Source of the DNA: CAKOSP01 sp964372145 | Lineage (GTDB): Bacteria > Bacillota_I > Bacilli_A > RF39 > UBA660 | Assembly: GCA_964372145.1 (NCBI GenBank) | Contig: CAYJPM010000016.1 | Coordinates: 1-20,508, forward strand | DNA length: 20,508 bases | Reading direction: 5' to 3' | Part shown: positions 13,588 through 19,794 of the stretch, in pieces | Position numbering within the stretch: the first letter of the stretch is position 1 | Layout: every line of letters begins with the position of its first letter | Made by a program: the position numbers and the translations under genes | The notes under the pieces: generated by a model | Database searches by the model: none | The model's input: only the letters and a program-made list of their open reading frames with translations | Told to the model about the DNA's origin: nothing

Positions 13588-13925
13588 ATTAAATCAGTTC
13601 CTCTTTTGGGATCAGTAAATAAAATTTCATATAATAATTTATCTTTTTTTAATTCTGAAATAAACATATACTCTTCCTCAGTAAAAGTTTTATATTTAGG
13701 TTTATCATCAATTACTACTTTAATTATTTTGTCTGTCCCTAATAAATAATCAGCACTTACACCTAAAACTTGTATAAGTTCAATTATATTTTCTAAATTA
13801 GGATTACGCGTTTCTTTTTCATAACAACAAATCGCAGATTTACCTACTCCTATAAGATTACCTAATTCTTCTTGAGTTAAATTAATTTCTTTTCTTCTAT
13901 TCTTTAGTCTACTTCCTATTATCAA
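13569..13925 (-). CDS. XRE-family repressor, 118 residues, TTG start
   Basis: Cytoplasmic DNA-binding protein. Residues 3-62 form an HTH_3 domain (LTQEELGNLIGVGKSAICCYEK, then NIIELIQVLGVSADYLLG). The tail of about 55 residues (EEEYMFISELKKDKLLYEIL) is probably for dimerisation. It resembles phage or ICE CI-like and general XRE repressors. I place the start at TTG 13925, eight bases behind GAGGTG and directly before the conserved IGSRLKNRRK. The open frame reaches 13988, but the extra residues match nothing in the family and overlap the promoter. A perfect palindrome lies 62 bases upstream and is a likely operator. It follows a short SSB gene on the same strand, with its own TTGACA element. 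Confidence 0.8.
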   Translation of the reverse strand: MIIGSRLKNRRKEINLTQEELGNLIGVGKSAICCYEKETRNPNLENIIELIQVLGVSADYLLGTDKIIKVVIDDKPKYKTFTEEEYMFISELKKDKLLYEILFTDPKRGTDLIKKRLK

Positions 13926-13946
13926 AACAAATACACCTCTAAATTT

Positions 13947-13979
13947 AGTATACTCATTTAAAAGTAACCTATGTGTCAA
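13947..13979 (-). promoter_or_regulatory. Candidate promoter of the XRE repressor gene
   Basis: A consensus TTGACA (13979-13974) and TATACT (13952-13947) occur on the minus strand, but the spacer is 21 bp, longer than sigma-A normally uses. Either the promoter is weak or activator-dependent, or the -10 lies elsewhere. Confidence 0.35.
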
Positions 13980-13986
13980 CTTCACC

Positions 13987-14005
13987 AATAGTAAACTTTA
14001 CTATT
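13987..14005. repeat. Perfect 19-bp palindrome, likely operator
   Basis: AATAGTAAA-C-TTTACTATT is a perfect inverted repeat with a one-base centre. It overlaps the stop codon of the SSB gene and ends 8 bases before the TTGACA of the XRE gene. The tight centre makes an RNA hairpin less natural than a binding site for a dimeric XRE protein. Autoregulation is inferred from position. Confidence 0.6.
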
Positions 14006-14336
14006 AATCTTTTTTTTCATTAGATAAAAACGTTATTTTTTCCGCTACTACTTCAGTAATGAATTTCATTTCTTTATCTTCATTTTCATAACTTTTAGAT
14101 TCTAAGCGACCTTTTATTCCTACAATATCACCAGAATGACAATATTCACATGTATTAGTAGCTATAGCATTCCATAATACACATCTTATAAAATCAGTTT
14201 CATAAATACCATCTACATTTTTATAATTTCTAGAAACTGCTAAAGTAATAACTGTTCTTTTTTTATCTTTTTCCTTACAATTAACAATTTCAGGATTTTT
14301 TGTTAGTCTTCCAACTAGGACAACATTATTCAACAT
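14004..14336 (-). CDS. Short single-stranded DNA-binding protein (SsbB-like)
   Basis: OB-fold protein of 110 residues: LNNVVLVGRLTKNPEI, then TVITLAVSRNYK, TDFIRCVLWN, GDIVGIKGRLESKSY and a final strand FITEVVAEKITFLS. All the SSB core is present. The Gln/Gly-rich linker and acidic DDDIPF-type tip of the main SSB are absent; the protein ends NEKKD. That length and truncation resemble B. subtilis SsbB (about 113 residues, used in DNA uptake) and many phage or element-borne SSBs. Without the tip it should not recruit replication-restart partners. The ATG at 14336 stands only four bases behind AAAGGAGG. It has its own promoter and is followed by an XRE gene with no terminator between. Confidence 0.9.
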   Translation of the reverse strand: MLNNVVLVGRLTKNPEIVNCKEKDKKRTVITLAVSRNYKNVDGIYETDFIRCVLWNAIATNTCEYCHSGDIVGIKGRLESKSYENEDKEMKFITEVVAEKITFLSNEKKD

Positions 14337-14363
14337 GCTACCTCCTTTCAAAAAAAATTTATC

Positions 14364-14392
14364 ATTATATAATTATTAAGTCAAAATGACAA
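14364..14392 (-). promoter_or_regulatory. Sigma-A promoter of the SSB gene
   Basis: TTGTCA (14392-14387), 17 bp, TATAAT (14369-14364) on the minus strand. The -35 overlaps a small inverted repeat GTCA-AAA-TGAC (14380-14390), a possible regulatory site. Confidence 0.75.
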
Positions 14393-14423
14393 ATTTAATA
14401 ATTGCACTAAACAATTTTAATAA

Positions 14424-14452
14424 TTGTATTTTTACATATAATTTGTTATTAT
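14424..14452 (+). promoter_or_regulatory. Promoter of the tail-anchored protein gene
   Basis: TTGTAT (14424-14429), 17 bp, TATTAT (14447-14452). The word AATAATTG occurs twice just upstream (14397-14404 and 14419-14426), the second copy overlapping the -35. Confidence 0.65.
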
Positions 14453-14471
14453 ATATATAGTAGAGGTATAT

Positions 14472-15209
14472 ATGAACAATCCAATAAGTTTTATTGCGGC
14501 TAAAAATGAACAACACTTTGTTAGTTTACAAAATACTAAAACTGAAAATAATAACAGTTTCATTTTAATATACCCTAATATTAAAGAATTTAAAATTGAG
14601 AATAACATAATAAAATATCAAAATTATGAAATAAACTTAGGAAACTTAGAATTGTACAGTTTAGATTCATCAATATTTTCTTTGGAAATATCTGAGATTT
14701 TATTTATATTAAATAAATTATCCAAATATATAAATGATAAAGAAGGTTTCAACAAAGAAATAAATTACATGTTATTTTTACAAAGTTTAACTGAATTAAA
14801 CGAAGAACATAAAAATTATATTATATATTATTTAAATGAATTCTATCATTTGAAAAAAATCACTGAAAAATTCTTTTCAAATACATTAATAAATTTATAT
14901 AAAGAATTTATTATTCCAATAAGTGAAGCATATCTACATGAAAATGAAGTTGATACAAAATATAATAAACCCGCTTGCGCATTTATAAGATTATATGAAA
15001 CAAATTTAATTGAAGATTCTTTTAATAATAGTTCTAATAACAACGGTCATAAGCTGGTTCGTAAAAATGGAAATCAAATTCAATTACCTTCTAATGATGA
15101 ACCTTTTGGATTAAATGCTGCTGCAGGCTTCGCAAATACAATGCTAGTTATATCAGTTACAACTACGATTGGTATAACAATCGCAATATTAACAATTTTT
15201 CTAACATAA
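14472..15209 (+). CDS. Tail-anchored hypothetical protein, 245 residues
   Basis: I do not recognise a named family. A beta-rich N-terminus (about 1-55: NSFILIYPNIKEFKIENNIIKY) precedes a helical middle of about 60-175 (ISEILFILNKLSKYIND, then INYMLFLQSLTELNEEHKNY). A polar Asn/Ser-rich linker (about 180-210) follows. A single C-terminal transmembrane helix (about 223-244, LVISVTTTIGITIAILTIFL) leaves no tail beyond it. The body should thus be cytoplasmic and tethered by its end. GAGGT stands about six bases before the ATG. It is divergent from the SSB gene and convergent with the Lys-rich membrane gene, sharing a bidirectional terminator. Confidence 0.65.
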   Translation: MNNPISFIAAKNEQHFVSLQNTKTENNNSFILIYPNIKEFKIENNIIKYQNYEINLGNLELYSLDSSIFSLEISEILFILNKLSKYINDKEGFNKEINYMLFLQSLTELNEEHKNYIIYYLNEFYHLKKITEKFFSNTLINLYKEFIIPISEAYLHENEVDTKYNKPACAFIRLYETNLIEDSFNNSSNNNGHKLVRKNGNQIQLPSNDEPFGLNAAAGFANTMLVISVTTTIGITIAILTIFLT

Positions 15210-15241
15210 AAAAAAACAGAATTATTTCTGTTTATTTTTTT
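15208..15241. terminator. Bidirectional terminator
   Basis: AAACAGAA (15214-15221) and TTCTGTTT (15226-15233) form a perfect 8-bp stem around TTAT, with T7 after it on the plus strand (15235-15241) and an uninterrupted U tract on the minus strand (A 15208-15216). The minus-strand gene's stop codon overlaps the loop at 15222. Confidence 0.85.
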
Positions 15242-16010
15242 CTTTTAATATTAATATTTTTAAGAAATTAGATATTAAACTAATCATAATATATATTAAT
15301 AAATATATATATATTTCGCTATGAATAATAAATGTATATCCATATATTAGTAATGTAGCTAATGAAAATACTATTATTGGACTTAATATCAAGTATAAAC
15401 TAAATTTATTTTTAGAATAAAGCAATGTTGTCATAAAAATTATAATTGGGTTAAATAATGCAAATGAAGTTATAGTAAAATAACCATTATATATATCTCC
15501 TTTAAAAATTATTATTAAAAGTGGGTATATAACAAATGCTAATATATAAAATAACAATGGTTGAATTATCAATTTATTCTTTATTAAAAACGATTTATAA
15601 TTTGTTTTTTTATTATCAATAATTTTTTCTTCAATAATTTCTTTCACAACTTTAGTATTAACTAATTCTTCTTTTTTATGAGTAGTTTTTTTTCTGCGAT
15701 TATTAACTACATTATTAATATTTTTATTAATTTTTTTAGTATTAGTTTTTACTGGAGTAATTTCTTTCTTATCTTCAACCTTTTTACTTAATTTCTTTTT
15801 TCTATTCTTTACTACATTGTTAATATTATTATTCACATCTTTTTTTACTACTTTTTTAGAAATAGTGTCTTTTTTCATCTCAATTTTTTCAATTTTATTT
15901 TTTTTGTTTTTTTTCTTACTTACTTCACTATTTTTTTTAATATCTTTTTTGTGATTTCTTTTTTTATATTTTCTTTTTACATCGTTTTCAGTATCAACTT
16001 TTTTTGCCAT
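15222..16010 (-). CDS. Lys-rich membrane protein with duplicated NINNVV motif
   Basis: Protein of 262 residues. The first 130 or so are extremely basic and low in complexity, mostly Lys, Asn, Val and Thr. They include two near copies of a motif, NINNVVKNRKKK and NINNVVNNRRKK, about 42 residues apart. Four hydrophobic segments follow (about 150-170, 178-198, 204-226 and 230-252), and a Lys-rich tail ends KEKNKQK. The basic region should be cytoplasmic and could bind nucleic acid or anionic lipid; that is inferred from charge. No family recognised. The ATG at 16010 (MAKKVDTEND) is behind GGTGGT; an in-frame GTG three codons earlier overlaps it. It has its own promoter just beyond the spoVS terminator. 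Confidence 0.7.
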   Translation of the reverse strand: MAKKVDTENDVKRKYKKRNHKKDIKKNSEVSKKKNKKNKIEKIEMKKDTISKKVVKKDVNNNINNVVKNRKKKLSKKVEDKKEITPVKTNTKKINKNINNVVNNRRKKTTHKKEELVNTKVVKEIIEEKIIDNKKTNYKSFLIKNKLIIQPLLFYILAFVIYPLLIIIFKGDIYNGYFTITSFALFNPIIIFMTTLLYSKNKFSLYLILSPIIVFSLATLLIYGYTFIIHSEIYIYLLIYIMISLISNFLKILILKEKNKQK

Positions 16011-16032
16011 TCTTACCACCTTATATAATTAT

Positions 16033-16061
16033 ATTTTAACATTAATTTTTATATTCGTAAA
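16033..16061 (-). promoter_or_regulatory. Promoter of the Lys-rich membrane protein gene
   Basis: TTTACG (16061-16056), 17 bp, TAAAAT (16038-16033) on the minus strand: 4/6 and 5/6 matches, ending about 22 bases before the start at 16010. Confidence 0.45.
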
Positions 16062-16062
16062 T

Positions 16063-16082
16063 AAAAAAGACTTATTTAGTCT
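16063..16082 (-). terminator. spoVS terminator
   Basis: AGACT/AGTCT (16082-16078 with 16072-16068, five-base loop) followed by six U (complement of A 16063-16068). The spoVS stop codon is at the edge of the loop (16074-16072). Confidence 0.65.
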
Positions 16083-16326
16083 CTAATATTAATTTAATAG
16101 CAGTTTTTAACTCACCATCTAAATTTATTTCACTAAAAGCAGGAATAACAACAATATTTTCTCCAGTAGGTGCAATAAAACCTCTAGCTATTATTATCGC
16201 TTTAATTGCTTGATTTAGTGATCCAGCACCTATTGTTTGTATTTCTATTTTTTTTGTTTCTCTAAATAAACTAGCAATAGCACCTGCTACTTTATTCGGA
16301 TTAGATTTTGATGATACTTTTAACAT
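16072..16326 (-). CDS. spoVS: Stage V sporulation protein S
   Basis: Small (84 residues; the B. subtilis protein is 86) Alba-like fold protein. It matches SpoVS almost end to end: LKVSSKSNPNKVAGAIASL, IQTIGAGSLNQAIKAIIIARG, FIAPTGENIVVIPAF, DGELKTAIKLILE. In B. subtilis it is needed for normal progress to stage V and affects septation; relatives occur outside spore formers, so its presence alone does not prove sporulation. AGGAGG (16337-16332) lies five bases before the ATG. It lies downstream of the SDF symporter on the same strand, separated by a terminator. No clear sigma-A or sigma-H promoter is visible in the 40-base gap, so partial read-through may drive it. Confidence 0.95.
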   Translation of the reverse strand: MLKVSSKSNPNKVAGAIASLFRETKKIEIQTIGAGSLNQAIKAIIIARGFIAPTGENIVVIPAFSEINLDGELKTAIKLILETK

Positions 16327-16361
16327 AAATTCCTCCTACTAAAATATATGTTATATTAAAT

Positions 16362-16386
16362 AAAAAATCATCATTTACGATGATTT
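16362..16386 (-). terminator. Terminator of the SDF symporter gene
   Basis: On the minus strand AAATCATC (16386-16379) pairs with GATGATTT (16372-16365) around a six-base loop, followed by six U. The symporter's TGA stop (16373-16371) lies in the hairpin. Confidence 0.75.
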
Positions 16387-17627
16387 TTTTTATTTAACCA
16401 ATTTTTACCTTCAACACTTCTTGAAATAAGCATTGCTGAAGATGAATCCCCTACTACATTTAATAATGTAGCTGGAGCATCTATAACCGCCGCTACTATA
16501 GTTAATATTGGTAGAGCCGCTACTGGATATCCCATCATTGTAATAATTAACATTTCCGAAATTGTTCCCCCACCTACAGGTACAGCAGATACTAATAAAG
16601 TTGCTAAAAGTGATATTCCAAAAACTTCCATAGTTGCACCAAAAGTATTAATACTAGTTCCAAATAATGAAACTAAAAACATTAATTTAAATACACTACC
16701 AATACTAGATCCATCTTTATGAAATCCAGTACCAAGTGACACTGTAGTTTCTGCTATATCATTTGGTACACCTATTTTTTTAGTACAATCAATATTAGTA
16801 GGAATTGATGCAGCTGATGAACAAGTACCAAGTGCCACTAAAGAACTTGGAATAATATTTTTCCAAAATCTTTTTACTCCTTTTTTCCCTGCTGAAACAT
16901 ATGCGAATAGTGTATATAATCCAAAAAACACAATCCCAGATGCAAATAAATATAATAAAAACATTTTTAAATATCCGACTGCAATAGTAACACCTAAATT
17001 ACCAACTAATGTTGCAAAATAAGCACCTAATCCTATTGGAGCATAATACATAATAATTTTTATAAATTTCATTAAAACTTCAGTAGCTGAATCTAAAAAT
17101 TCTTTAAATGCTTTACCTTTCTCTTTTGACATATTAACAGATATACCTACTAATATAGATATAAATATTAATGCTAAAATATTATCTTTACTTAAAAGTA
17201 AACTAAAGTCATTTACTGACATCATTGTCACAGTTCTTTCAAGTAAATTTAATTCTATACTTTCATCAACTATTTCATAATCTAAAGTTTCCATAATAGT
17301 ATTACTATCTGCTTCATTTACAAGTGGTACAAACTTAGTTATAATAAAACCTACCAATATAGCAAGTACTGAAGTTATAATAAATACCACCACTGTACTC
17401 ACTAAAATCTTACCCATTCTTTTAGGATGGTTCATCTTTGCTATTGAAGATGATATCGACAAGAATATTAATGGAACTATAGTAACTAATAGTAAATTTA
17501 AGAATAAATCTCCGAGTGGACTAATAACAGATATATCTTCTTTAAATATTAAACCTAATATTGTTCCTACTAATATACCTACTAGCAATAACACAGTAGA
17601 TAAATAATTTTTTAATAATTTTTTCAT
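16371..17627 (-). CDS. SDF-family (DAACS) cation-coupled symporter with variant motif
   Basis: Membrane transporter of 418 residues with the glutamate/dicarboxylate symporter fold: six N-terminal helices, the HP1 serine-rich tip SSAASIPTN (270-278), TM7, the HP2 tip PVGGGTIS (350-357), and TM8 with LNVVGD (389-394). These elements bind substrate and Na+ or H+ in family members. The TM7 motif, usually NMDGT, reads HKDGS here (303-307): the Asp is kept, but a His and a Lys replace Asn and Met. The canonical TM8 Arg that pairs with an acidic substrate is not evident (DAPATLLNVVGD). A substrate other than aspartate, glutamate or C4-dicarboxylate is therefore possible. The ATG at 17627 follows AGGAGGAG. 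A TATAAT occurs upstream without a good -35. Confidence 0.85.
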   Translation of the reverse strand: MKKLLKNYLSTVLLLVGILVGTILGLIFKEDISVISPLGDLFLNLLLVTIVPLIFLSISSSIAKMNHPKRMGKILVSTVVVFIITSVLAILVGFIITKFVPLVNEADSNTIMETLDYEIVDESIELNLLERTVTMMSVNDFSLLLSKDNILALIFISILVGISVNMSKEKGKAFKEFLDSATEVLMKFIKIIMYYAPIGLGAYFATLVGNLGVTIAVGYLKMFLLYLFASGIVFFGLYTLFAYVSAGKKGVKRFWKNIIPSSLVALGTCSSAASIPTNIDCTKKIGVPNDIAETTVSLGTGFHKDGSSIGSVFKLMFLVSLFGTSINTFGATMEVFGISLLATLLVSAVPVGGGTISEMLIITMMGYPVAALPILTIVAAVIDAPATLLNVVGDSSSAMLISRSVEGKNWLNKKNHRK

Positions 17628-17680
17628 TTTACTCCTCCTATTTAAATTATATTACAATTACCTATATATATATAACTACA

Positions 17681-17719
17681 TAAATCCACACTAATATATA
17701 TATATTTGATAAATCCACA
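17681..17719. repeat. Direct repeat TAAATCCACA flanking an AT tract
   Basis: TAAATCCACA occurs at 17681-17690 and 17710-17719, 29 bp apart, separated by an ATATATATAT run. The second copy overlaps the -35 and spacer of the Sel1-gene promoter. It resembles a DnaA box (TTATCCACA) at 7 of 9 positions. Either a repressor operator pair or weak DnaA boxes would fit. Confidence 0.5.
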
Positions 17720-17734
17720 ACATAGAGTTATAAT
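17706..17734 (+). promoter_or_regulatory. Sigma-A promoter of the Sel1-repeat gene
   Basis: TTGATA (17706-17711), 17 bp, TATAAT (17729-17734). The expected transcript start, about seven bases on, coincides with GTGATG at 17741-17746. The message would have no leader. Confidence 0.8.
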
Positions 17735-17743
17735 AACAGTGTG

Positions 17744-19216
17744 ATGTTTATGAAAAAATATATAAAAATGAATGTTGATAACAATCAACTATCTTATGGA
17801 AATTTAAGTAAAACAATAAAATCATTAGCTAAAAATAAAAATTCAGCACTTCAAACTGAAATATTTTGTATTATATTTAATATTGATTACATAAATGATA
17901 CTACAGTAAATAACTATTGTATTGGTGTAAGATCTATAAATTCAATATATAAACAAATATATTTAAATTATAAAAAAATATATAATAAAGATAATCATGT
18001 ATTATTAGAAACAATTATTAATTTATTATTCGTATTAGAAGGTATAATATACTCATTTAAAAATAATGATGAAAAATTAAAATTTATAAATAACAACCAA
18101 AATATAAAAGTATTATGTAATAAACTATATAATATTGCAAAAAATGATACTTCAGTTAATAATAATTTCATAACTAAAATAAGCAATGAATATAAAGATA
18201 ATAATTATTATTTATTTCTATGTGACATCTTATTTTTTACTATATTAGAAAAAAAACAACCTGTATCTGATAATGAAATAAGAACTGATATTATTCAAAA
18301 TATATTATGTAATACTGATATTAGTAGTAATGAATTAGAGAAATTTTTACAATTAAAATTATCAGAAGGAATCAATTATTATCACAGTTTAAAAAAATTA
18401 GCAGACAACAATAACGCATATGCTAATTATGAACTAGGTATGAATGAATATAAAGGATTAACCGCTAATTATCCTAGGTATAATTTAAGTTTACAATATT
18501 TTGAAAAAGCAGCTAAAAAAAAACATCCTGGTGCATGTTACATGATAGCAAAATTACATATAAATAATTTAATAACAGATATTGATAATAATACTGCAAT
18601 TAACCATTTAAATATAGCTGTAGAGTGTGGTAATATAGCAAGTGTTAACTTATTAGGATTAATGTATTTAAATGGTATTTACCCTATTAAAAAAGATATT
18701 CAAGAAGCTATTAAACTTTTTGAAGAAGCTACAAAATATGATTATGCATATGCTTATAACAATTTAGGAAAAATTAAAAATGATATAAATTATTATATTA
18801 AGAGTGCTGACTTAGGTGAAAGTTATGCATGCAATAAAGTAGGATTATATTACCTTAATTTAGATGAAAACACTGCTTATAAATATTTTAATAAAGCTTT
18901 AGACAACGACATAAATAATATATGCTATTATGCATATTATAATTTAGCAAAATATTTTTATTTAACTAAAGAACCGAATAAAGCATTAAATTATTTTGAA
19001 ATATCTGCTGAAAACAATATAATAGAAGCAATGATAGAATTATTATATATTTATACTAATAAATATATAAATACGAGAAATAATAATATTTTAAATAAAT
19101 TAAACAACTTAATCAAAAACATAGAAATACATAATAAATATAATAAAGAAATACACAAAGAAATTACCTTCAATATAAATAAAATTAAAAACAAACCTAA
19201 TATTGATATTTTCTAG
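17744..19216 (+). CDS. Sel1-like repeat protein, likely leaderless
   Basis: Soluble 490-residue protein. The N-terminal helical domain (about 1-190) contains YINDTTVNNYCIGVRSI, a stretch I associate with Sel1-repeat proteins of uncultured gut Firmicutes. From about 210 to 430 come Sel1-like/TPR repeats: NYELGMNEYKG, SLQYFEKAAKKKHPGACYMIAKLH, AINHLNIAVECGNIASVNLLGLMYLNG, AIKLFEEATKYDYAYAYNNLG and further degenerate units. Such alpha-solenoids are protein-binding scaffolds; the partner is unknown. The tail is Lys/Asn-rich. Candidate starts are GTG 17741, ATG 17744 and ATG 17750. None has a ribosome site, and the promoter's predicted start falls at 17741-17744, so I chose 17744. It is divergent from the symporter and ends before a shared terminator. 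Confidence 0.8.
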   Translation: MFMKKYIKMNVDNNQLSYGNLSKTIKSLAKNKNSALQTEIFCIIFNIDYINDTTVNNYCIGVRSINSIYKQIYLNYKKIYNKDNHVLLETIINLLFVLEGIIYSFKNNDEKLKFINNNQNIKVLCNKLYNIAKNDTSVNNNFITKISNEYKDNNYYLFLCDILFFTILEKKQPVSDNEIRTDIIQNILCNTDISSNELEKFLQLKLSEGINYYHSLKKLADNNNAYANYELGMNEYKGLTANYPRYNLSLQYFEKAAKKKHPGACYMIAKLHINNLITDIDNNTAINHLNIAVECGNIASVNLLGLMYLNGIYPIKKDIQEAIKLFEEATKYDYAYAYNNLGKIKNDINYYIKSADLGESYACNKVGLYYLNLDENTAYKYFNKALDNDINNICYYAYYNLAKYFYLTKEPNKALNYFEISAENNIIEAMIELLYIYTNKYINTRNNNILNKLNNLIKNIEIHNKYNKEIHKEITFNINKIKNKPNIDIF

Positions 19217-19275
19217 TATAATTTTATTAATATTGCCTATAATATTAATGTAATATTTAATATATTACGAAATAA

Positions 19276-19308
19276 AAGAACTTATAAATTATAAGTTCTT
19301 ATTTTTTT
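19276..19308. terminator. Bidirectional terminator, perfect 12-bp arms
   Basis: AAGAACTTATAA (19276-19287) and TTATAAGTTCTT (19289-19300) are perfect inverted repeats around one A; the RNA would open the centre to form a loop. T7 follows on the plus strand (19302-19308). TTTTATTT follows on the minus strand. The opposing gene's stop is at 19289-19291, inside the hairpin. Confidence 0.85.
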
Positions 19309-19771
19309 GTTTACAATCTTGTAAATAAATAGACCACTCAATAAATAACTTTTCAGTAGCTTTTATTTCGTCTAAAGTAATATTATTTCCATAAGTTAAA
19401 TAATATTTACCATCAGAATTAATATTAAAGCATGAATCACCATTTGAATTTTCAATCACTATTCTAATTGAATTATCAGTAATATCAATAGAAGCATTCG
19501 AAAATATTTTTCTTATATTATCCAAATAACTATAAGTAAAAATAATATCTGACTTACAAATCATTAATTTTTTCTTCCATTCCATTAAAACAGATTCTAA
19601 TTTCTTAATATAATCAAAATTATCACCTTCGATATTATAAGTACCATCTACATTAATATTAAATTTTACATTTTCATCAAGTATAATACCTGACACATAA
19701 GTGGCTCTACAACTATATATACATTTACTTGATATATTATTTATTTCTCCAATATACCCATTTAAATTCAT
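19289..19771 (-). CDS. Hypothetical protein with tandem-duplicated domain
   Basis: Soluble 160-residue protein, family not recognised. It consists of two copies of one unit of about 75-80 residues. Copy 1 has VKFNINVDGTYNIEGDN, DYIKKLESVLMEWKKKLMICK. Copy 2 has SCFNINSDGKYYLTYGNN, LDEIKATEKLFIEWSIYLQDCK. Each has a beta hairpin (FNI-DG-Y) followed by an amphipathic helix with E-W and a conserved Cys-Lys end. The copies are diverged, so the duplication is old. GAGGAT stands six bases before the ATG at 19771. It follows the membrane-anchored gene by 23 bases on the same strand, so the two probably form an operon driven from 20472-20500. Confidence 0.65.
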   Translation of the reverse strand: MNLNGYIGEINNISSKCIYSCRATYVSGIILDENVKFNINVDGTYNIEGDNFDYIKKLESVLMEWKKKLMICKSDIIFTYSYLDNIRKIFSNASIDITDNSIRIVIENSNGDSCFNINSDGKYYLTYGNNITLDEIKATEKLFIEWSIYLQDCKQKNKNL

Positions 19772-19794
19772 ATTTTTATCCTCACATTATTAAA

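Noticed and set aside
13926..13988. N-terminal extension of the small XRE repressor
   Set aside because: It overlaps the TTGACA element, has no ribosome site, and the HTH family normally begins right at the IGSRLKNRRK stretch.
13987..14018. Palindrome plus T tract as a plus-strand terminator
   Set aside because: No plus-strand gene precedes it, and the one-base centre favours a protein-binding site.
17661..17710. AT dinucleotide runs as a replication origin
   Set aside because: No dnaA, dnaN or cluster of true DnaA boxes is present; the two TAAATCCACA words alone are insufficient, so it is kept only as a repeat finding.
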